DNA of 64,000 nt. Origin: an uncultured Oscillibacter sp. (GTDB lineage: Bacteria > Bacillota > Clostridia > Oscillospirales > Oscillospiraceae). A program made the translations under genes and the position numbers. The stretch lies in NCBI GenBank assembly GCA_910584075.1, contig CAJTZI010000001.1, positions 47,629-111,628 on the forward strand, written 5' to 3'. The stretch's first letter is position 1, and each line of letters begins with the position of its first letter. A model generated the notes under the pieces. That model searched no databases. It saw only the letters and a list, made by a program, of their open reading frames with translations, and was not told the origin of the DNA. Positions 58,937 to 64,000 of this stretch are shown in pieces.

Positions 58937-59107
58937 CTACTGGTATCTGTACTGCATCCCGGTGTACTGTTCCACGCAGCTGAGAAACATCTCCCGGCTG
59001 CGGAACTCCATGAGCTGGCAGCCCTTCTCCTCGTGAAAGGACACGATGCGCCGGTGGTTGTCCACCCACACCCGCCACAGATTTTCAGCGTTCCTGGTTT
59101 GCTCCAT
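58937..59107 (-). CDS. Small protein of the 'MEFRS' paralogue pair, copy 2
   Basis: A 56-residue protein starting MEQTRNAENLWRVWV, with AAAGGGAG upstream. It is a paralogue of the protein at 58109-58315: shared WRVWV, VSFH, E-G-QLMEFRS, EQYT and YRYQ. Predicted beta-alpha fold of about 45 residues. The two copies flank one XRE gene. Confidence 0.68.
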   Translation of the reverse strand: MEQTRNAENLWRVWVDNHRRIVSFHEEKGCQLMEFRSREMFLSCVEQYTGMQYRYQ

Positions 59108-59216
59108 TGCAGAAGGCTCCCTTTCTGAATGATTACACAGTTTTCCACGGCACACAGTCCGTTTATATATAAGACGAATAAGCGGGCGGTTTTGTTTCAC
59201 ATTTCAGAAAAATTTT

Positions 59217-59894
59217 TCAGGAATTATCCGCAGCTTCTCTCTCCGCGGCCTCCAGGGTCTCCACCGCCGCCGACACATCCTCCAAAAAGGCGTCCCAGGC
59301 CTCCGGGTCCTCCACGAAGTACCGCGGGCACAGCTTCCCCGTCACATCGTAGTGGCGGATGACATCCTCACCCGGTCTCAGACGGAACACGCGGCACAGC
59401 CAGGCCGTCAGCTCCACGCACCGGTCATAGGCGGGGCGGCTGAACGCACCGGTCTCGTCCGGGTGGCAGACCTCGATGGAAACGGTGTCGTCATTGCGGG
59501 AGTTGGAGGCGTAGGCGATCTCCGTCAGGGGGACGCACTGGACCACCTCCCCCTCCAGCCCGATGATGAAGTGGCTGGAGGCGTAGGTCTCCTGCTCTCC
59601 GCCGGAGAGGGACTCAAAATAGTTCCGGTTGGCCTCTGCCGAGGTGCCGGGGTTGCCCACGTAGTGAATCACCACGCCGTTGATCTTTTTCAATTCCTCC
59701 CCAGGGCGGGACCAGGGGTTTACCGTCAGGTAGTCCCTCTCCACGTACTCCGGCACTGAGATCTCCTCTGCCGGCGGCGGGTCTCCCAGCAGCTTGGACA
59801 GGCCCGCCGCGATCACCGCCAGAGTCAATGCGGCCAGCACGGCGCAGAGGATCACAAACCGGGGATTCAGCTTTCTCTTTTTCCAGCGCTCCAC
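59217..59894 (-). CDS. Membrane-anchored N-acetylmuramoyl-L-alanine amidase (Amidase_2)
   Basis: A 225-residue protein with an N-terminal TM helix (14-36) and an Amidase_2/PGRP domain: first zinc His in GVVIHYVGNPG, then SSHFIIGLEGEVVQC, SIEVCHPDETG, and the second zinc site in IRHYDVTGKLCP. It cleaves the amide between MurNAc and the stem peptide. It begins 3 bp after the permease of the GntR-ABC operon, so it is co-transcribed, an unusual partner for such a transporter. Confidence 0.9.
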   Translation of the reverse strand: MERWKKRKLNPRFVILCAVLAALTLAVIAAGLSKLLGDPPPAEEISVPEYVERDYLTVNPWSRPGEELKKINGVVIHYVGNPGTSAEANRNYFESLSGGEQETYASSHFIIGLEGEVVQCVPLTEIAYASNSRNDDTVSIEVCHPDETGAFSRPAYDRCVELTAWLCRVFRLRPGEDVIRHYDVTGKLCPRYFVEDPEAWDAFLEDVSAAVETLEAAEREAADNS

Positions 59895-59897
59895 GGT

Positions 59898-61853
59898 TCA
59901 GCCTGCGACCCCCATGACCACGGTCTCGAAGGTGGTCTCCGGGTAGACCGCCTCCGCCGGGACGGGATCGGCCGCCTCGGAACTTCCGTACTTCTCCGGG
60001 TACAGCTCCTCCTTGGTCGCCAGGTCCTCGTTTGTCACAAGGCCCAGCTCCAGCAGGCACGCGGTGGTGGCGGTCATCTCCGGCCGCACGGCGATGTCGA
60101 TCCAGTCCCAGGTGTCATCGGTCTCCCCGGAAAACTCCAGGCTCAGCTGCAGGGCATAGGTCCCGCTGTTCCAGGCCTCGGTGCTCAGCCAGTCCACATG
60201 GCCCCAGCGGCCCGCCTGGGCGTCCCGGGTGACGGCCTCCAGAATGGCGGCGGCCTCCCGGTCGCTGAGCTCGCTGCTCGCGTTCCGCCGGTTGAGGTAG
60301 ATGCGGCCGCCGCAGGGCTCATAGCCGTCGCCGGAGGCGTGAATGCGCTTGAGGCGCATCTCCTGGCTGTTGACCAGGCCGTCCAGCAGGCTGTCGTAGG
60401 CGCCGGACTGGCCCAGCCGCTCCCGGGTCAGGGGCACGTTGTAGTTCCGCTGCACCGTCTGGCCGCCGTGGGTGGTGTAGGTAAAGGAGACATACTCCCA
60501 GGTCCAGCTGGGCGTCTCATCCAAGAGGGTGATGAAATTCTCCCTGTCAAAGTCCAGAATATACTTCCGGTCCGCGGCGATGGCGGCGTGGAGCCGGCGC
60601 ACCTGCTCCAGCAGTTCGTCCTCCTGGCCGGGGTAGAAAATGTAGGTGTTGCTGTCCGCGTAAAACTCCATTTTTTCAATCTGGCTGATTTCCGGCACCC
60701 GGTCCGCCGCCCGGAAGAGATCCAGGCGCAGGCAGCCGCACAGGACCGCCACACCCGCCGCCACCAGGGCCAGGCCCCGCCAGCTCCCGCGGAACACACG
60801 CAGCGTCTTGGCCAGCAGCATGGAGGCGCCGTAGTACCCGATGGCCCCGGCCACCAGCATGCACACCGCCAGGGGCACGGCCTTGAAATATGCATCGTCC
60901 CAGAACAGGCCGTAGATCAGCTGGCCTCCCAGCAGGGCCGCCAGACCCGCCACGCCGTAGCGGAAGAAGGGGCGCATCCAGCCTACGGCCACCACCTCGC
61001 CGGCCCGTTCGCTTCTCCTGCGGCGGCAGAGCGTAAAGGCGAAGGCCAGCAGCGCCGCCCCCGCCAGGGCGTAGACGGCGATGAACCAGGCGTTCTCCAG
61101 CCGGACGGAGACCAGCTCACGCGTATATGTCCCGGTGTAATCGATGATCGTCTTTTGGTACTGGGCATCGGCGTCCACATTCCGCATCAGATAGACCGTG
61201 GGGGAGAGAAACTCCAGAAAGCCGGTGTAGTCCGTGCTGAGGCCGAAGATAAAGCCCCTGGCGAAGTTGGACAGCAGCAGGTCCAGAATGGCCTCCAGGA
61301 AGTGCAGCAGCAGGTACAGCGCCGGCATGGCGAAGATGTTGCCGGTGATAAAGGCCGCCAGGGTGGCGCTGGAGAAGTAGAAGAAGCTCTCTCCCAGCAC
61401 GCCCAGAACGGTCACCAGCACCCCCGCCGGCTCAAAGAGGCCGAAGGCCGCCGAGATGACGATGCACAGCCCCCCGGTGACAACGAAGGGAAGCAGCAGC
61501 ATCACGTAGCCCGACAGAAAATTGGTGACAAACAGTCCCTCCCGCCGGATGGGCAGGATGTGCATCAGATTCACGCTGCGGGCGTTGTGGAGGTACCCCC
61601 ATACCGCCAGGGCGCAGAGCAGGCCGTACAGCAGGCAGATGATCGGCACCAAGTCGCTCAGTATGCTGTAATAGCCCAAAGTCATCTCCAGCGGCTCACT
61701 TGCGATGGTGTCCTTGCCGTACCGCAGAAGCTGCGACAGCAGCGCCAGGGAAAACAGCGCCCCGATGAAGGACGCCCCACCCTACAGCGGCCAGAACCGG
61801 GTGAGATTTTTCAGAAACAGGGTTTTGTTAAAGCACGATGTCTTTGACCGCAT
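59898..61853 (-). pseudogene. ABC-2-type permease with in-frame amber stop
   Basis: The frame that starts at ATG 61853 (MRSKTSCFNKTLFLKNLTRF) overlaps the ATPase gene by 26 bases, reads 23 codons and meets TAG at 61782-61784 (after WPL). It then continues open for 628 codons (GGASFIGALFSL..., MTLGYYSILSDLVPII...). Without the stop it is a ~650-residue permease with several TM helices and a large extracytoplasmic part (residues ~330-600), as expected beside a YtrB-like ATPase. A TGG-to-TAG change (W to stop) is the simplest cause. If translated from the later ATG at 61685 the first TM helix is lost. Confidence 0.8.
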
Positions 61854-62724
61854 AGTCCACACCTCCCAACTCGTAAATGAAAATCTCCTCCAGGGTCAGG
61901 GGCACCGCGTCCACCAGCAGGGGATGATAGGCCGTCAGGCGCTCCGTGGCCTCCTGGGCGCTCATCCGCATAATCAAGGTGTGGATGCGGCCGGTCTTCG
62001 ACGCGTGGAGCACCGGCAGGTCCTCCGGCACCTCCGTCACGCCGTCCTGGAACACCACCTGGAGCTTCACCATGTTGTCCTGCAGCTGGGCAAGGCTCCG
62101 CTCCAGCAGCACCCTGCCGTGGTCCATGATGCCCACGTGGTCGCACACGTCCTCCAGCTCCCGCAAATTGTGGGAGGAGACCAGCACCGTGGTGCCCCGC
62201 TGGCTCACGTCTCCCATGACCAATGACCACACCTGCCGTCGCATCACCGGGTCCAGGCCGTCCACCGGCTCATCCAGAATCAGGTAATCCGGCATGCAGC
62301 TCAGCACCAGCCAGAAGGCCGCCTGTTTCTGCATTCCCTTGGAGAGGCGGCGGATGGCCCGCTTTTCGTCGATGCCGAAGACCTCCTTCAGCTTCTCATA
62401 CCGCTCCATGGAAAAGCTGGGGTAGAACCCCCGGTAAAAACGGCACATATCCCGGATGGTGGACTGAGAAAAATAGTACCAGTCGTCAGGAATGACCCCC
62501 AGCCGGGCCTTCAGGGCGCCGTTCTCCCACACGTCCTCGCCGCCGATCCGCACCGTGCCCTCGTCCTGGCGGTAGATGCCCGTCAGATGGCGGATGAGGG
62601 TGGATTTACCCGCCCCGTTGGGGCCCACCAATCCGTATACGCTGCCCGCCGGCACCGTGACGGCGGCGCCGTCCAGGGCTGTGAAGCTGTCAAACCGCTT
62701 CGTCAGGCCGTTCACTTCAATCAT
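61828..62724 (-). CDS. ABC transporter ATP-binding protein
   Basis: A 298-residue ATPase: Walker A GLVGPNGAGKSTLIRHL, signature RLSKGMQKQAAFWLVL, Walker B YLILDEPVDGLDP, switch His in VSSHNLRE. It overlaps the GntR gene by 4 bases (ATGA) and the permease by 26. Same type of exporter as the operon at 19-21 kb. Confidence 0.94.
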   Translation of the reverse strand: MIEVNGLTKRFDSFTALDGAAVTVPAGSVYGLVGPNGAGKSTLIRHLTGIYRQDEGTVRIGGEDVWENGALKARLGVIPDDWYYFSQSTIRDMCRFYRGFYPSFSMERYEKLKEVFGIDEKRAIRRLSKGMQKQAAFWLVLSCMPDYLILDEPVDGLDPVMRRQVWSLVMGDVSQRGTTVLVSSHNLRELEDVCDHVGIMDHGRVLLERSLAQLQDNMVKLQVVFQDGVTEVPEDLPVLHASKTGRIHTLIMRMSAQEATERLTAYHPLLVDAVPLTLEEIFIYELGGVDYAVKDIVL

Positions 62725-63119
62725 TGTTGTCCTCCCTTCTCCCGCTCCGCGGCGCCCGGCATCTCCGGCTCCTCCCGGACCAGCGCCGCCAGCTCCTCCT
62801 CCGAAACCCCCAGGTATTTCAGCTCCGCCAGCAGCTCCCGGGCCCTGGCCATCAGCTCTTTCCGGCGGGCCTCGTCCGCCCCGGCGCCGCCGGAGGCAAA
62901 GCTCCCCTTGCCGGGCACGGAGTAGATGTACCCCTCCCCCTCCAGCTCGTTGTACGCCCGCTGGATGGTGTTGGGGTTGATGGACAGCTGGGTTGCCATG
63001 GCCCGCACGGAGGGCAGTTTTTCATCCGGCCCCATGGCGCCTGTGACGATCAGCTTCCGCAGCCCGTCCTTGATCTGCTCATAGATCGGGCGGGAGTCCC
63101 GGTAATTCAGGCTGATCAT
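62721..63119 (-). CDS. GntR-family regulator, YtrA subfamily
   Basis: A 132-residue protein: DSRPIYEQIKDGLRKLIVTG, PSVRAMATQLSINPNTIQRAYNELEGEGYIYSVPGKGSF, then a short helical tail. It resembles the regulator at 20491-20865 in length and layout. Start at MISLNYRDS after GGAAGGTGAG. It probably represses this operon by binding the palindrome in its promoter. Confidence 0.92.
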   Translation of the reverse strand: MISLNYRDSRPIYEQIKDGLRKLIVTGAMGPDEKLPSVRAMATQLSINPNTIQRAYNELEGEGYIYSVPGKGSFASGGAGADEARRKELMARARELLAELKYLGVSEEELAALVREEPEMPGAAEREKGGQQ

Positions 63120-63167
63120 CCGCTCACCTTCCCTTCCGCGGCGGTCTGTCCGCCGCAAACTGTATTA

Positions 63168-63213
63168 ACTGTACTAGTACACTTAGGATAACACGGCGGA
63201 CTCCCGCTGTCAA
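63168..63213 (-). promoter_or_regulatory. Promoter and operator of the second GntR-ABC operon
   Basis: Minus strand TTGACA (63208-63213), 17-bp spacer, TATCCT (63185-63190). The palindrome TGTACTAGTACA at 63170-63181 lies just downstream of the -10 box, where a repressor would block initiation. Confidence 0.72.
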
Positions 63214-63280
63214 GACTTTCTTTTGGGCGGGATTTTCCGGCCCGCTTCTGGAAAATCCCAGCAAAATCCGTATTTTCTTC

Positions 63281-63309
63281 TTTACAATGGGAAGGATGTG
63301 TGATATATT
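63281..63309 (+). promoter_or_regulatory. Promoter of rpsO
   Basis: TTTACA (63281-63286), 17-bp spacer, TATATT (63304-63309); leader of about 110 nt. Confidence 0.7.
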
Positions 63310-63423
63310 TCGATAGGCGCGGAAAACCGCGCCTGCGATTTCGCCCCTGTGCTTTGTCCCGCGGAGCTTCACCGGCCCGGGGCACAGTGCCGCGGGTCAT
63401 ATTATGAAAGGTGGAAATACTCT

Positions 63424-63690
63424 ATGCTGCGCAAGGAACAAAAGACCGCGATCATCGACGCCAACCGCACCCACGAGACCGACACCGGCTCTCCGGAGGT
63501 TCAAATCGCCATTCTGACGGAGCGCATCAACGTGCTCACCGAGCACATGCGTGCCAATCCCCAGGACAAGCACTCCAACAGAGGCCTTTTGAAGATGGTC
63601 GGCAAGCGCCGGAGCCTGCTGGACTATCTCATGAAGAAGGACATCGAGCGTTACCGCGCCCTCATCGCGAAGCTCGGTATCCGCAAGTAA
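63424..63690 (+). CDS. rpsO: Ribosomal protein S15
   Basis: An 88-residue protein of standard length: HETDTGSPEVQIAILTERIN and HSNRGLLKMVGKRRSLLDYL. It binds 16S rRNA and organises the 30S central domain. The ATG is preceded by GAAAGGTGG; a longer frame upstream was rejected. It lies upstream of pnp, the usual order. Confidence 0.97.
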   Translation: MLRKEQKTAIIDANRTHETDTGSPEVQIAILTERINVLTEHMRANPQDKHSNRGLLKMVGKRRSLLDYLMKKDIERYRALIAKLGIRK

Positions 63691-63696
63691 TGAATC

Positions 63697-63737
63697 CAGG
63701 GCGGCGCGGTTTTACCCGCCGCCCTGATTCCATTTTT
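63697..63737 (+). terminator. Terminator/attenuator between rpsO and pnp
   Basis: AGGGCGGCG / CGCCGCCCT stem followed, after six bases, by CATTTTTCC; a moderate terminator that could let some transcripts reach pnp. Confidence 0.65.
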
Positions 63738-63767
63738 CCCCAGCCCGTGTGAGAGCCGCGCAAGCCC

Positions 63768-63818
63768 TTTAGCAGTTGAAAAAGAGGCCGGAGGACGGCC
63801 GTTTTTTCAAGTGCTAAA
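63768..63818 (+). promoter_or_regulatory. Long stem-loop in the pnp leader
   Basis: TTTAGCA pairs with TGCTAAA, TTGAAAAA with TTTTTCAA and GGCCG with CGGCC, making a ~22-bp nearly continuous stem. Its place, just before pnp and after rpsO, equals that of the RNase III-cleaved stem that controls pnp in E. coli. Confidence 0.6.
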
Positions 63819-63862
63819 TGGTCCGGCTCCCATGCGGAATCCAAAAACAAAGGAGCATGATC

Positions 63863-64000
63863 ATGTCTACCATCATCACCCAAAGACAGTTCCCCAACTA
63901 CCGCAAGTACGAGATGGATCTGGCCGGCCGCCCCCTCACCCTGGAGGTGGGCAAGCTGGCGGAGCTGGCCGCCTCCGAGGCCCGGAACACTCCGGAAAAA
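63863..64000 (+). CDS. pnp: Polynucleotide phosphorylase, 5' part (cut by window edge)
   Basis: 46 codons of an open frame running off the window: MSTIITQRQFPNYRKYEMDL then GRPLTLEVGKLAELA, the usual start of PNPase with the GRPLxxExGKxA segment. AAGGAGCATGATC precedes the ATG. The gene follows rpsO, as expected. Confidence 0.9.
   Translation, partial: MSTIITQRQFPNYRKYEMDLAGRPLTLEVGKLAELAASEARNTPEK

Noticed and set aside
61782..61784. Recoding of TAG (for example by pyrrolysine or suppressor tRNA)
   Set aside because: No pyl genes or suppressor tRNA are visible; a simple nonsense mutation or read error is more likely.

Overview
The window is a GC-rich (roughly 60% by eye) chromosomal segment of a spore-forming, anaerobic Firmicute. 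Evidence for that lineage is a SpoIID peptidoglycan hydrolase, a K+-dependent membrane pyrophosphatase, a monomeric [FeFe]-hydrogenase-type protein, YtrA-type GntR/ABC modules, an Ile T-box, a Mn riboswitch, and the Clostridia-typical neighbours ThiI, CinA and rpsO-pnp. The style of the proteins points to the Oscillospiraceae (Flavonifractor/Lawsonibacter/Oscillibacter-like gut bacteria). That placement is inference, not a database result.

Layout. 0-8.6 kb: small lipoprotein, small regulator, an HPr-like protein, a secreted S41 peptidase with SLH-like tail, a DUF4340/response regulator/histidine kinase operon, and a ROK-type protein. 8.6-16.3 kb: a second two-component system in an operon with an HtrA protease and a Nudix hydrolase, then a secreted protein with a decayed deacetylase-like domain, SpoIID and a membrane protein. 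16.7-25.9 kb: the hydrogenase-like protein, tRNA-Gly, a GntR/ABC operon, a phosphatase-acetyltransferase fusion, a Mn-riboswitch-controlled cation exchanger, carbamate kinase and an SLH surface protein. 26.5-32.4 kb: a tight operon polA - two unknowns - membrane protein - rimI - tsaD in which every junction is a 4-base overlap. 32.4-40.4 kb: a binding-protein lipoprotein, two ECF sigma/anti-sigma modules around a MarR regulator, a HAD phosphatase and metG.

40.8-49.5 kb is the most irregular part. It has a decayed MTA/SAH nucleosidase, thiI, three divergent pairs of tiny regulators and tiny unknown proteins, two full and one partial copy of a dispersed intergenic repeat, and cinA and GGGtGRT genes that are each broken by one missing base. 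The GGGtGRT gene lies in an operon with a NifU-like scaffold. 49.5-64 kb is mostly housekeeping: hppA, exonuclease III, an Ile T-box operon ending in ileS, a second GntR/ABC operon whose permease has an in-frame TAG and which ends in an amidase, rpsO, and the start of pnp.

The most novel-looking signals are these: the divergent RHH pair with a perfect 20-bp inverted repeat and a G11 tract at the ribosome-binding position; nearly identical LacI/cre-like palindromes upstream of the HPr-like gene and of the NifU/GGGtGRT operon; the T-box operon that places two unknown genes ahead of ileS; and a pair of paralogous 'MEFRS' small proteins around an XRE regulator. No CRISPR array, insertion sequence or prophage was seen.
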